From positions 248,001 through 312,000 of the forward strand of contig NZ_KI912411.1 in NCBI RefSeq assembly GCF_000518265.1: DNA of 64,000 bases, given 5' to 3'. Both the position numbers and the translations under genes were made by a program. Positions 1-9,638 of this stretch are shown here, piece by piece (positions within the stretch are counted from its first letter, which is position 1; each line of letters begins with the position of its first letter). A model generated the notes under the pieces. That model saw only the letters and a program-made list of their open reading frames with translations, was not told the DNA's origin and searched no databases. The DNA is from Actinomadura oligospora ATCC 43269 (GTDB taxonomy: Bacteria > Actinomycetota > Actinomycetes > Streptosporangiales > Streptosporangiaceae).

Positions 1-1014
1 GATGGTGAGCGCGTCGAACCGGGCCGGCGCCGGGCTGCTGTAGACGGTGTAGCCCTTGGCCTTGAGCGCGCCGGCCTGCGAGATGAACGTGGAGTCCAGC
101 GTCCCGACGGTGAGGTTGCCCGCCTTGAGCTGGTTGAGCACGGCGGCGGCGGACGTGAACGCCTTGAAGTCCACCTGGTCGAGGCGCTTCGCCCCAGGCC
201 CGCTGTAGGACCTGTTCGCGGCCAGGGAGAACGAGCCGGTCGTCGGGTCGAAGCTCTTCAGCCTGTACGGCCCGTTCACGACCTGCCAGAGGGGGTTGGT
301 GGCGAACGTCTGCTGACGGCTCGACTGCTTGGTGAGATAGGTGTAGATCGCCTTGGCGTTCTTCGGCTGGGTGTAGTCCAGGTGCGGGCCGCCGTCCTTG
401 GCGATGTTCCACTCCTGGGACGGCATGACGTACAGCGTCGCCAGCATGGACAGCAGGTAGGACGGGTTGTACGCGGTCTTCAGGGTGAGCGTCAGCGTGT
501 CCGGCCCGGTCGCGGCCGCGGTGACGCCGTCCGGGAACTGGCCGGGGGTGTAGAAGCTCCAGTTGGCCGGGCTCTCGGCCAGCGCGGCCTTGAGCAGGTC
601 CAGGGAGAAGACGACGTCGCCGGCCGTGACGGGCCTGCCCGTGGACCACTTGTAGTCCTTCATCCTGATCGTCACGGTCCTGCGGTCCGCGCTGTAGACC
701 GGCTGTTCGGCCAGGCTCAGCGCGGGGTCGACGATCTGGCTCCCGTCGCCGCTCGGCCGGTACAGCGACCGCCACAGCTGGCCGCGGGCGATCACGGTGC
801 CGTTCGCCGAGGCGGGCGGGTAGGGGTAGATGAAGTTCGGGCTGAGCCCGGGGGTCAGCGCCACGACGGCCGTTCCGCCGTCCTTCGGGGTGCCGGTCTG
901 CTTCGGGGGCACCGTGGCGATGTCCTTGGCCGTCCCGCCGCCGGAACCGCACGCCGACGCGGCGAGCAGGGTGGTGAGGACGGTGGCGAGCACGATCGAG
1001 GGGCGTCCGCGCAT
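1..1014 (-). CDS. Peptide ABC transporter substrate-binding lipoprotein (family 5), 3' end cut by the window
   Basis: Extracytoplasmic solute-binding protein of an oligopeptide/nickel-type (SBP family 5) importer; it would capture peptides outside the membrane and deliver them to the permeases encoded just upstream. Reading the minus strand from ATG at 1014 gives a signal peptide MRGRPSIVLATVLTTLLAAS followed by a lipobox LAASAC, so the mature protein is probably lipid-anchored at that Cys. Downstream I read family-typical text such as LWRSLYRPSGDG, MKDYKWSTGRPVTAGDVVFS and LTLKTAYNPSYLLSMLA. The frame is open for 338 codons to the window edge, so the C-terminus (family usually 500-600 residues) is missing here. 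Only 4 bp separate it from the DppC-type permease. The peptide substrate is inferred from family and context. Confidence 0.93.
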   Translation of the reverse strand, partial: MRGRPSIVLATVLTTLLAASACGSGGGTAKDIATVPPKQTGTPKDGGTAVVALTPGLSPNFIYPYPPASANGTVIARGQLWRSLYRPSGDGSQIVDPALSLAEQPVYSADRRTVTIRMKDYKWSTGRPVTAGDVVFSLDLLKAALAESPANWSFYTPGQFPDGVTAAATGPDTLTLTLKTAYNPSYLLSMLATLYVMPSQEWNIAKDGGPHLDYTQPKNAKAIYTYLTKQSSRQQTFATNPLWQVVNGPYRLKSFDPTTGSFSLAANRSYSGPGAKRLDQVDFKAFTSAAAVLNQLKAGNLTVGTLDSTFISQAGALKAKGYTVYSSPAPARFDALTI

Positions 1015-1018
1015 GCTG

Positions 1019-1837
1019 CTAACTCCTTGCTGAGGTGGGGCGCCCGATCGCGTCCCGAAGGGCGTCGGCGAGCAGGTTGAGGGCGAGGACCGTGAGGATG
1101 ATGCAGGCGCCGACCGGATAGACCAGCCACCAGTAGTCGGCGGAGATGTAGGTGACGCCGCTGGCGAGCTGGCTGCCCCAGTCCGCGGTGGGATAGGTCA
1201 GGCCGAAGCCCAGGAAGCCGAGCGCGGAGACGACGATGATCGCGTCGGCCACCTGGAAGGTGACGGTCACGATGATCACGCCGAGCGCGTTGGGGACCAG
1301 GTGGGTGAGGATGACCCGCCACCGCGAGGCGCCCATGACCCTGGCCGCGAGGACGAACTCCCGGACCCGGAGCGTCAGCACCTCCCCGCGGACCAGCCGG
1401 GCCGACAGCAGCCAGGAGAACCCACCGATGACCAGGCTCAGCGACAGCGCGTCCGCGTGGAACCGGGCGGAGAGGATCAGCACGAAGAACAGGAACGGGA
1501 TCGACAGCATCACGTCGACCAGCCGCATCATGAACCCGTCGACCACTCCCCCGGCGAGCCCGGCGACCGCGCCGTAGAGGGTGCCGATCGTGGTCGCGAC
1601 GAGGGCGGCCAGCAGGCTGATCTGCAGCGACACCCGGCCGCCGTTCATCAGCCGTCCGAGCACGTCGAAGCCGTTGGTGTCGGTGCCGAGCGGATGCTCC
1701 CCGCCCGGCGGCAGGGCCGCGTTGACGAGGTCGACGTCGTTCTGGTTCGTCGGATGGAGCAGCGGGCCGAGGACGCAGAACCCCACGACGAGCAGCAGGA
1801 GCAGGCCACCGGCGAGCGCGAGCGGATGCCGCCTCAT
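1019..1837 (-). CDS. Oligopeptide ABC transporter permease, DppC/OppC type
   Basis: Second membrane subunit of the peptide importer. The 272-residue protein starts with a hydrophobic segment (LALAGGLLLLLVVGFCVLG), then the DppC-typical periplasmic motif HPLGTDTNGFDVLGRLMNG. It continues with several membrane helices and an EAA-like loop (AARVMGASRWRVILTHLVPN) that contacts the ATPase. Length fits the family (about 270-300). The ATG at 1837 overlaps the stop of the DppB gene by 4 bp, a sign of translational coupling, and the lipoprotein gene follows after 4 bp. Confidence 0.95.
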   Translation of the reverse strand: MRRHPLALAGGLLLLLVVGFCVLGPLLHPTNQNDVDLVNAALPPGGEHPLGTDTNGFDVLGRLMNGGRVSLQISLLAALVATTIGTLYGAVAGLAGGVVDGFMMRLVDVMLSIPFLFFVLILSARFHADALSLSLVIGGFSWLLSARLVRGEVLTLRVREFVLAARVMGASRWRVILTHLVPNALGVIIVTVTFQVADAIIVVSALGFLGFGLTYPTADWGSQLASGVTYISADYWWLVYPVGACIILTVLALNLLADALRDAIGRPTSARS

Positions 1838-2784
1838 CTCCCCACCTCGATTCGGCGATCGGCGGCGGCGACCATGACGTCGGCGAGGAAGTTGCCGACG
1901 ACGGTCAGGAGGCCGCCCATCAGGGTGTAGGCGAGGAGCAGCGGATAGTCCTCGCGTTGCAGGCTGTTCAGGAACAGCAGGCCGAGGCCCGGGTAGTTGA
2001 AGAGCGACTCGACGATGACGTTCCCGGCGAGCAGCGTCGGGACGAGCGTCCCGACCAGGGTGATCAGCGGCATGCAGGCGTTCCGGAGGAGGTGGCGGGT
2101 CAGGATCTGCCGTTCGCGCAGGCCCTTGGCCCGCGCGACCCGGATGTAGTCCTGGCCGAGCTGGTCCAGCGCCGAGGAGCGCTGGTGCTGCGCGAAGACG
2201 GCGACGCTCCCCGCGGCCAGCGTGATCACGGGCAGGGTCATGGCCCGCGGATCGGTGAAGACCGCCCAGGGCGAGTGCGACTGGGACGCCTCGGCCGGGA
2301 AGAGGCCCGCCTGCTGGCTGAACACCGCGATCAGGACGAGCCCGAGCAGGAACGACGGCGTCGCGTACAGCATGTACGAGACGGCCGTGGCCGCCCGGTC
2401 GAGCGGGCCGTTGCGCCGGACGGCCTGGAGGATGCCGAGCGGGACCGCGACGGCCAGTGCCAGGACGAGCCCGGCCAGCGACAGCATCGCGCTCCGCCCG
2501 GCGTTCTGCGCGATCAGGGTGGAGACGTTCTCGTTCAGCTTGTAGGACCGTCCGAGGTCCCCGTGGAGCAGCCGCCCCAGGTAGTCGAGGTACTGCACGA
2601 CCACCGGCCGGTCGAATCCGTGCTGGTGGTCGAAGGCCGCCACCGCCTCGGGCGACACCCTCTGGCCGAGCACGATCCGGCCCGGGCTGTCCGAGACCAG
2701 GTGCAGCATGAAGTAGACGACCGCGGAGATCCCGAGCATGACGAGAGCCGAGACCACCAGGCGGTGGAGAACATACTTAGCCAT
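1834..2784 (-). CDS. Oligopeptide ABC transporter permease, DppB/OppB type
   Basis: First membrane subunit of the peptide importer, 316 residues. The N-terminus MAKYVLHRLVVSALVMLGIS is the usual first helix of the family. It is followed by the periplasmic segment ending GDLGRSYKLNENVSTLI, five further hydrophobic stretches, and the EAA loop RVARAKGLRERQILTRHLLR. Its start overlaps the end of the ATPase gene by 8 bp and its end overlaps the DppC gene by 4 bp, so the four transporter genes form one polycistronic unit. Confidence 0.95.
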   Translation of the reverse strand: MAKYVLHRLVVSALVMLGISAVVYFMLHLVSDSPGRIVLGQRVSPEAVAAFDHQHGFDRPVVVQYLDYLGRLLHGDLGRSYKLNENVSTLIAQNAGRSAMLSLAGLVLALAVAVPLGILQAVRRNGPLDRAATAVSYMLYATPSFLLGLVLIAVFSQQAGLFPAEASQSHSPWAVFTDPRAMTLPVITLAAGSVAVFAQHQRSSALDQLGQDYIRVARAKGLRERQILTRHLLRNACMPLITLVGTLVPTLLAGNVIVESLFNYPGLGLLFLNSLQREDYPLLLAYTLMGGLLTVVGNFLADVMVAAADRRIEVGR

Positions 2785-4711
2785 TCCGGCCCTCTCGCAA
2801 CGGATAGTGGCAGGCCACCCGGTGAGTGCCGGTGACCGGCGTCATCGGGGGCTCGGTCGTGGCGCACTCCTCGGTGGCCAGGGCGCACCGGGTGCGGAAG
2901 CGGCAGCCGCTGGGCGGGTCGACGGGGCTGGGCGGTTCGCCGCGCACGGGCGTTCCCGTCCGCTCCCCTTCCGGGACGGCGGCCAGCAGGCCCGCCGTGT
3001 AGGGGTGCGCCGCGGCCCCGAACACCTCGTCGGTCGTGCCGGTCTCGACGAGCTTGCCGAGGTACATGACACCGACCCGGTCGGCGAGGTACCGCACGAC
3101 CGCGAGATCGTGCGAGATGACGACGCCGCCGAGTCCGCGTTCGGCCTGGACCCGGCGCATCAGGTTGAGGACCTGGGAGCGGATGGAGACGTCCAGGGCG
3201 CTGACCGGTTCGTCGGCGACCAGCACCTTCGGGTCCAGGGCGAGCGCGCGGGCCAGGCCGACGCGCTGGCGCTGCCCGCCGGACAGCTCGTACGGGTACC
3301 GGTCGAGGACGCTCTCGGGCAGGCCGACGTCGTCCAGGAGCCTGCCCACGCGCTCTCGCCGGTCGCCGATGCCGTGGATCGCCAGGGGTTCGCGGAGGAT
3401 CCGCCCGATCCGCATCCTCGGGTCGAGGGCGGCGCTCGCGTCCTGGAACATCATCTGGACGGCCCGGCGCGGGCGGGTGACCCTCTCACCGGCGAAGACG
3501 ACCTCGCCGCCGTCCGGCCGGTCGAGGCCGACGAGCAGGCGGCCCAGGCTCGACTTGCCGCAGCCCGACTCGCCGACCAGCCCGAACGTCTCCCCCGCCG
3601 CCACCTCGAAGCTGATGCCGGAGACCGCCTTGACGGTCCGGCGTCCGGTCGGATGCTCGCGGACCAGGTCGACGACGCGCAGCAGCGCCTCCCCTGTGCC
3701 GCTCGTCCCGCTTGTCTCGCCCGCCTCGCTTGTCTCGCTCGGCGGGAGCCGCTTGCGGCCCGCGGACGTGACGGGCCCGTCGACCGGATGCCAGCAGGCG
3801 TACGTCCCGGTGAACGGCGGCAGCTCCTCGCGGCACCTGTCGGTGGCCGCGTCGCAGCGCGGCGCGAACGGGCAGCCCGGCTCGGGACGCGCCAGGTCGG
3901 GCGGGGCGCCCGGGATGCTGAACAGCTCCTCGTCCTTGTCCTGCGCGAGCGTCGGGATCGACGCCAGCAGGGCGCGCGTGTACCGGTGCCGCGTCCGGCC
4001 GAAGATCTCCGCCGTGGGCGCGGACTCGGCCAGCCGACCGCCGTACATCACGCCGACCCGGTCCGCCCGCTGCGCGATCACGCCCATGTCGTGCGTGATG
4101 AGGATCATCGACATGCCGCGCTGCGCCCGCAGCTCGTCGAGCAGGTCCAGGATCTCGGCCTGGATCGTGACGTCGAGGGCCGTGGTGGGCTCGTCGGCGA
4201 TGACGACCTCGGGTTCGCAGACCAGCGCCATCGCGATCATCACCCGCTGGCGCTGCCCGCCGGAGAGCTGGTGCGGGTAGCCGTCCCGCTGGACGCCGAC
4301 CCGGGCCAGCATCTCCCGGGCCCGTTCCCGCGCGGCCCGCCGGGACTCCCCCCGGTGCAGCCGGACGGGCTCCGCCACCTGTTCGACGATCTTCTTGGTC
4401 GGATTCAGCGAGGTCAGCGAGTCCTGGAAGATCATCGCGACCTCGCCGCCCCGGTACCGACGGGGGTCCATCGCGAGCAGGTCCCGGCCGCCGAGCTCGA
4501 TCGAACCGCCGGTCACCCGCCCGCCCGCCGGCAGCATCCCCATGATCGCCAGGCCGGTCATGGACTTGCCGGACCCGGTCTCCCCCACGATCCCGAGGGT
4601 CTCCCCGCGCCCCAGCTCGAGGGTGACGTCCGCGACAGGGCGAACAAGCCTGTCACCACGCCTGATCTCCACGGACAGGCCGCGGACGATCAGATTCTTC
4701 TGCGAATCCAT
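2777..4711 (-). CDS. Fused DppD-DppF oligopeptide ABC transporter ATPase
   Basis: Two complete ABC ATPases in one 644-residue chain, replacing the usual separate DppD and DppF. The N-terminal half has Walker A GETGSGKSMTG, signature LSGGQRQRVMIAMAL and Walker B VVIADEPTTALD. It ends in the oligopeptide-transporter C-terminal extension with clustered cysteines (CPFAPRCDAATDRC). A linker of about 50 residues rich in Ser/Glu/Thr/Gly (SETSEAGETSGTSGTGEA) leads to the second half, with GESGCGKSSLGR, LSGGQRQRVGLARAL and VLVADEPVSALD and another Cys-containing extension (CRFRTRCALATEEC). All catalytic motifs look intact. The gene lies between the serine hydrolase and the permeases on the same strand. 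Confidence 0.95.
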   Translation of the reverse strand: MDSQKNLIVRGLSVEIRRGDRLVRPVADVTLELGRGETLGIVGETGSGKSMTGLAIMGMLPAGGRVTGGSIELGGRDLLAMDPRRYRGGEVAMIFQDSLTSLNPTKKIVEQVAEPVRLHRGESRRAARERAREMLARVGVQRDGYPHQLSGGQRQRVMIAMALVCEPEVVIADEPTTALDVTIQAEILDLLDELRAQRGMSMILITHDMGVIAQRADRVGVMYGGRLAESAPTAEIFGRTRHRYTRALLASIPTLAQDKDEELFSIPGAPPDLARPEPGCPFAPRCDAATDRCREELPPFTGTYACWHPVDGPVTSAGRKRLPPSETSEAGETSGTSGTGEALLRVVDLVREHPTGRRTVKAVSGISFEVAAGETFGLVGESGCGKSSLGRLLVGLDRPDGGEVVFAGERVTRPRRAVQMMFQDASAALDPRMRIGRILREPLAIHGIGDRRERVGRLLDDVGLPESVLDRYPYELSGGQRQRVGLARALALDPKVLVADEPVSALDVSIRSQVLNLMRRVQAERGLGGVVISHDLAVVRYLADRVGVMYLGKLVETGTTDEVFGAAAHPYTAGLLAAVPEGERTGTPVRGEPPSPVDPPSGCRFRTRCALATEECATTEPPMTPVTGTHRVACHYPLREGRNG

Positions 4712-4765
4712 TCGACGATAGTGGGGGCCCTACCACGACCGGTGTTCGTCCGGTCCGGCGAATGT

Positions 4766-6079
4766 TCAGCCCTGGATTCGTCCGCCCGCACGAACGCCCG
4801 CGCGGACGTCCGCCCGGCCTGTGTGCAGGTAGAGGGCCCGTCCCTCCCCGTCGTCCCCCAGGAAGGCGACCGGCCCGTGTCCGGGCGCGACCGGCAGCAG
4901 CGCGTCACCCCGCCATGCGACGAGCTCCGTCCGGAGCGGCTCGTCTCCGACCTCCGCCGCGATCCCCAGCGGAACCCGGTCGAGCCACACCCGCCCGGCG
5001 TCGTCCTGGCTGACCGTGGTCTCGCTCGTGTCCGACACGTAGGTGCCGACGTGGCGCGTCACGTTCACGCGGGCCGCCGGATCGGGGACCGGCTCCTCCG
5101 GTGGCTCCAGCACCCACCCGCTGATCTCCTTCATCAGCGGCTTGGGATTCCCGCCGTTGGTGAGGATCGCCAGGACCACGTCGCGGGTGGGATCCACGCG
5201 CAGGATCGCCGACTGCCCGATCGTGTTCCCGTCGTGCCCGAAGACCAGCCCGCCCGGCAGGTCGTAGAGCTCCCAACCCAGGCCCCACGCCGTCCCCCAC
5301 CCGATGTCCGGCAGCATGACCTGCGGCTCCCGCATGGCGCGCAGGTCCGGGTCGGCGAGGTGCGCCCTGGCGAAGGCCACCAGGTCCCGCGCCGTCATGG
5401 CGAGCATCGACCCCGCGGGGGCGTTCGACCGCGCCATCGCCCACACCGGGCTCGGCCTCCCCCCGAGATGCCCGACCGCCGCCCGATGCAGGATGGCCTC
5501 GTACGGGTCGTTCGCCGCGTGCGTCATGCCGAGCGGCGTGAACAGGTCATCCCTCATGCACGCGTCGAACGGCCTGCCCCGTACGACCTCGACGATCCGT
5601 CCCAGGACGCAGTAGCCCGCGTTGTTGTAGGAGAACATCTCGCCGGGCTCGAAGAGCTGCGGAACGTCCGCCAGCAGGTCCACGTACAGGGCGAGGCAGT
5701 CGTCGCCCTTGCCGGTGTCGGTGAAGACGTCCCCCTCGAACCCCGCCGTGTGGGACATCAACTGCCGGACGGTGACCTCGGGAAATCCCGCCCGGAACCC
5801 GGGCAGGTACGCGCCCACCCGGGCATCGGGGTCGATGGCGCCCTCCCCGGCCAGCCGCATCACGAGGGTCGCGGTCAACACCTTCGTGATCGACCCGATC
5901 TGGAACACCGAGTCGACGGTCGCCTCCACGCCGGTCGCGGCGCTCAGAACCCCGGCGGCCTCCTCGACCAGCTCTCCGCCGGCGCTGATGGCCACGGCCA
6001 CCCCCGGCACCCCGTGCTCCTCCGCCAACCCCGGCAACCGCTCCCGCAGCCGCCCCCCGACCTCGTCAACCCTCATCAT
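4766..6079 (-). CDS. Serine hydrolase of the beta-lactamase / D-aminopeptidase-like family
   Basis: Penicillin-binding-protein-like serine hydrolase (beta-lactamase PF00144 fold), 437 residues. The catalytic SxxK motif is SITK at about residues 63-66 and the second motif is the Tyr-containing YNNAGYCVLG. An HDG triad near FGHDGNTIGQS replaces KTG, which is typical of esterase and D-aminopeptidase members. I chose the start at 6079 (MMRVDEVGG), preceded by GTAAGGCGG, because upstream in-frame sequence is low-complexity and not family-like. No signal peptide is evident. The gene opens the oligopeptide transporter operon (54 bp before the ATPase), so a role in trimming or hydrolysing a small peptide or ester is a reasonable inference. 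True substrate unknown. Confidence 0.88.
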   Translation of the reverse strand: MMRVDEVGGRLRERLPGLAEEHGVPGVAVAISAGGELVEEAAGVLSAATGVEATVDSVFQIGSITKVLTATLVMRLAGEGAIDPDARVGAYLPGFRAGFPEVTVRQLMSHTAGFEGDVFTDTGKGDDCLALYVDLLADVPQLFEPGEMFSYNNAGYCVLGRIVEVVRGRPFDACMRDDLFTPLGMTHAANDPYEAILHRAAVGHLGGRPSPVWAMARSNAPAGSMLAMTARDLVAFARAHLADPDLRAMREPQVMLPDIGWGTAWGLGWELYDLPGGLVFGHDGNTIGQSAILRVDPTRDVVLAILTNGGNPKPLMKEISGWVLEPPEEPVPDPAARVNVTRHVGTYVSDTSETTVSQDDAGRVWLDRVPLGIAAEVGDEPLRTELVAWRGDALLPVAPGHGPVAFLGDDGEGRALYLHTGRADVRAGVRAGGRIQG

Positions 6080-6536
6080 CCGCCTTACCGTAAACCAGCC
6101 GCACCCCCGGTGAACTCGTCCACCCCGACCACCCTCACCCTCCCCTTTCGTCGCCCCGGCCAACACCTCGCCGCGCGACGCGACGCCGCTCACCCGGGCG
6201 CCGGGCCCGGCGCTGAACGGCTCCAGTGACCTGCTCGCGCAGCCGGGAGGACGGGCACGGCTCCAGGACGGCGTTCGCTCCTGATGGTCAGCGGGCGTTG
6301 TGAAAGACCAGGCCAAGGGTGACGTTCACCGAGGCGCTCTCGTGAGGTGGACGAGGTCGCTCGTCCAGTCGAAGGGCACCAGGGGCGGGAGGCCGTGGCT
6401 CATCAGGACGGCGCCGTGTTGGACGGTCCCGGTGGCCGGCCCAACGCCCGCACGGCCCGGCCGACCAGCTGCGATACCGCTTCCACGCCTCGCGTCGCGT
6501 GGTTCGCGGGTGGGCGGCGGTGGCCGTCCGTTGCGG
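6080..6536. other. Intergenic region without a supported gene
   Basis: About 457 bp between the start of the serine hydrolase gene and the end of the decayed LuxR regulator, both on the minus strand. It should hold the promoter of the transporter operon. I see no convincing coding sequence, hairpin with a T-run or repeat here. Confidence 0.5.
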
Positions 6537-8566
6537 TCAGGTGTCGTCGTGGAGGACAGAGGCGAGTTTGCGGCGCGAGGTGATGGCGAGTTTTCGGAAG
6601 ACCTTCGTGAGGTGGTACTCGACCGTGGAGGTGCTGAGGAACAGGCGGGCCGCGATCTCGTCGTTGGTCGCTCCGGCGGCGGCCAGGCCGGCGACCTGTT
6701 TCTCCTGCGGGGTCAGGTCGTGCGTGGTCTGCTCGTTGCGTCTGCGGGGGCGCTCGCCCGTTGCCAGGAGTTCGGTCTTGGCCCGTTCGGCGAAGGCCGC
6801 GGCGCCCATGGTCGTGAACATCTCGTAGGCGATCCGTAGTTCGGCGCGGGCGTCGGCGCGGCGTCGGCGGCGGCGCAGCCACTCGCCGAACAGCAGGTGG
6901 GTCCGGGCGAGTTCGGTCGCGATACGGGTGCGGCCGAGCAGGTCCACCGATGCGCGGTAGTGCTCCTCGGCCTGCTCGTCGTCGGACATCAGCGCCCGGC
7001 AGCGGGCGAGGAGGCCGAGGCCCCACGGGGTCCCGCCGGACGTGGCGCGCTCTTCCAACCGGGTCAGCGCGGCCTTCGCGGCGGTGTTGTCGCCGCTGCG
7101 CACGCCCGCCTCGACGATCTCGTGCAGGGTCCGGGCGGCGAGGCCGGGCTTGTCGCTCTCGAACGAGGGCAGGGCACAGGCCAGCGCTTCGCTGTAGTTC
7201 CCGACGCTGATCTCCAGGACGGCCAGGGAGGTCATGGTGAGGTCGTCGTCCTCTGTCGCCATCGCCCGTACCTCGGTCTCTGCGCCGCTCCAGGCCAGGA
7301 GCTCGATCCGCTGGGTCGGTCCGGGGTGCGGCTGTCCGACGACGTCGGAGAGTTCGGCCAGTTCGTCGTGGAGCGCTTCGGCCGCCTGGAACCGGCCCGC
7401 CCGGAGTTCCCAGGTGGCACCGACCATGAGCGTGCTCCGGGCGCGCCCAGCGCCCCGTGGGCCCGGTCGTAGGCTTCGAGCCGCTTCCACGCCCGGCGTC
7501 CGCCCTCGTCGTCCCATACGTCGTCGGCCGCGGACATGCTGACGATGGCGAGAGGCAGTCCTTCCTCGGTGAGGTTCGGGTCTGTGCCCAGGGCGGTCAG
7601 CGCGCTGCGCATCAGCGGCACGGCGGACCGGTGGCCGACGGCGATGCGCGTGGCGTAGCCGTTCAGGAGCAGGTCGGTATAGGTCGGCGCCGGGGGTTGC
7701 GTCGCGGGTGACGCCAGCACTTCGCGAGCGAGGTCCTGTTGGGTGAGCGTGACGGCGTGGCCGTCGGTGAGCAGGACGGCCTGGAGCGCCTCGAACATCA
7801 TCCTGCGTGCCAGGCGTGCGTCCAGTCCGGCGATCGACTCGGCCGCCTCCAGGAGGATCGCGGGGGCGGCGGCGAACCGGCCGGAGTAGATCTCGGCCGT
7901 CGCCCTGGCCTGGCGGGCGAGGGCTCGGAGCACGGGATGCTGGAGGCCGTGCTCCGCCCTGTCGAGCATCCGGCCCGCGGCGGCGGGGTCGCCGGCGGCG
8001 GGCGACGAAGGCCAGGACTTCGGCGGACTCCCGGTCGAGCCATTGCGCGTCGTCGACCACGCAGAGGAGCGGCTGAGGTTCGGCGGCTCCGGCGAGAAGG
8101 GTGAGGGCGGCCATGCCCGCCAGGTAGCGGTCGGCCGGGGCCCCGGCAATGCGGCCGAACGCCGTGCGCAACGCGTCGCGTTGCGGGGCGGGAGGGCGTC
8201 GATGCCGGGCAGCCAGGGACGCAGCAGGCGGTGCAGCGCCGCGAAGGCGAGGCGCGTCTCCGATTCGACTCCGGCGATGCGGACGGCGCGGACGTCCGGG
8301 TAACCGGAGGCGGCCTGGTCGAGGAGGCTGGTCTTGCCGATCCCGGGCTCGCCGACCAGCACCAGGGTGCCGCTGTGGCCCTCACGGACGCCGGAAAGCA
8401 GGTCCGCCAGGACGCGCAGCTCCTTGTGACGGCCGACGAACGGGAGGGGCGCGACGACGTCCGCCGCGCTGACCAGGGTGTCCGCCGCCCATAGTTCTCC
8501 GGCCAGGACGCCGACCGGCGTGGTGTGCGCTTCCGCTTCGCGGGCGAGTCCGACCTGGCGGTTCAT
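6537..8566 (-). pseudogene. LuxR-family (LAL-type) ATPase regulator, multiply frameshifted with an internal deletion
   Basis: Remnant of a large ATP-binding LuxR regulator. The N-terminal part reads PFVGRHKELRVLADLL and Walker A VGEPGIGKTSLLDQA in one frame. Near 8183 the frame changes (one base apparently lost) to LRTAFGRIAGAPADRYLAG and Walker B LLCVVDDAQWLD. Near 7995 it changes back, jumping from AFVARR straight to AAGRMLDRAEHGLQHPVLR, so a segment of roughly 200-250 codons usual in this family is missing. Near 7440 it changes again. The C-terminus is a normal LuxR helix-turn-helix (TPQEKQVAGLAAAGATNDEI, then STSTVEYHLTKVFRKL). Intact homologues are about 900 residues; only about 676 codons remain. 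The start is uncertain (8566 or upstream). Probably non-functional. Confidence 0.85.
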
Positions 8567-8699
8567 GATCGCTGGCAGACGAGGCGGGTGGCCCGGGCGC
8601 GGCGCGCGGAGCCGGTGCGGGCCGGTGGGTTCCAACGCCTCGAACTCCGCCGCCGACACTTCCCGTCGTCCGCCGCCCTATGCACCGCAAGGACGCCGT

Positions 8700-9141
8700 T
8701 CCGGGTCGTCCGTACGCCCTCGGCGAGCCGGTGAGCGCTGTGCTGACCGCGCCGGGCGGCGAGCTGCGCCCGGGTGCGGCCCCCAACCCCTACGCGGCCG
8801 GCGGCCAGGACGCCGACGTCTACATCGACCCGGCCGACTTCCGCGCCGTCTTCGCCGCCGACGTCCCCGCCGGGACCGCGGCCGGGATGGCGGCCACCCA
8901 GCGCCCGCTCTCGGTCACCGCGCAGACCGAACCCTCGGGCGACCCGGCCTGGAAGACCATCCCGTCCTGGGCTCTGATCACCCTCGACGACAAGGCCATC
9001 CCACCCGCTGGGCAGAAGTACATGGCCGCTCGCGCCAACGCGCACGTCGAAACCGTGCGTTCCTCGCACGCCGTCATGGTCTCCCACCCGGCCGCCGTGA
9101 CCAGAATCATCCTGAACGCCGCGCGATCCCTGTCCAGCTAA
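8700..9141 (+). pseudogene. C-terminal fragment of an alpha/beta-fold hydrolase
   Basis: The translated sequence matches the C-terminal half of actinobacterial alpha/beta hydrolases of the esterase type: YIDPADFRAVFAADVPAGTA, then MAATQRPLSVTA and PAWKTIPSWALITLDDKAIP, ending with the catalytic-His region SSHAVMVSHPAAVT. The N-terminal half, including the nucleophile elbow (GHSYGG-like), is absent; sequence before about 8700 belongs to no recognisable part of the family. An in-frame ATG at 8680 makes a 153-residue ORF possible, but it cannot be a working hydrolase. It sits next to the decayed LuxR gene, divergently oriented. Confidence 0.72.
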
Positions 9142-9443
9142 GCATCGACAGCTCCACCCCGACGGCCGGCCCGCCCGCGACACCCACGTCCTCACCGAGC
9201 ACCATGTCGACAGCGCCGCCGCCCGAGGTCCTTCGGAGGACATGACCCCCACCCTCCGAAGGACTCTCACCGCCGACTCAGACGAGGCGTCCGTGGGAAC
9301 GGAGAGAATCCCGGCCGGGGCACACAACCCCTTTGACCAGGGGATCCCTGTGCCCTCACGTGACCGAACGCACTCGCCCGCTCGCATGGTTCGATGCCCG
9401 GCGGGCAGGTTCAGACGCGTACGGCCAATCGGAGGGAGGAATC
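9142..9443. other. Intergenic region upstream of csbD-like gene
   Basis: About 300 bp between the hydrolase fragment and the CsbD-like gene. No coding sequence is supported. It ends with a strong ribosome-binding site (GGAGGGAGGA) for the small gene. It should carry that gene's promoter, but I could not single out reliable -35/-10 elements. Confidence 0.4.
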
Positions 9444-9638
9444 ATGGGTTTCCTCGACAAGCTCAAGAACAAGGCACAGCAGAGCAAGGGGCGTGGCAAG
9501 GAGGCGGCCGGCCGGGCCGCCGACGATCCCTACCTGGAGGCCGAGGGGCGCAAGGACCGGGCCGCCGGCGGTGCGAAGCAGGTGGGCGAGAAGGCCAAGG
9601 ACGCCGCCCGCGAGATCCGCCGAAGCACCGAGAAGTGA
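9444..9638 (+). CDS. CsbD-family stress-response protein
   Basis: Small, very hydrophilic 64-residue protein of the CsbD-like family, proteins of unknown biochemical function that accumulate under general stress. The sequence MGFLDKLKNKAQQSKGRGKE, then AAGRAADDPYLEAEGRKDRA and GAKQVGEKAKDAAREIRRS, shows the family pattern of Lys/Ala/Gly-rich repeats. The start ATG is preceded at ideal distance by GGAGGGAGGA. Longer in-frame starts upstream do not resemble the family. It stands alone, with no operon partner. Confidence 0.88.
   Translation: MGFLDKLKNKAQQSKGRGKEAAGRAADDPYLEAEGRKDRAAGGAKQVGEKAKDAAREIRRSTEK

Noticed and set aside
2738..6229. Plus-strand open frame of about 1160 codons across the transporter operon
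   Set aside because: It lies antisense to two well-identified genes (fused ATPase and serine hydrolase) and shows no family resemblance.
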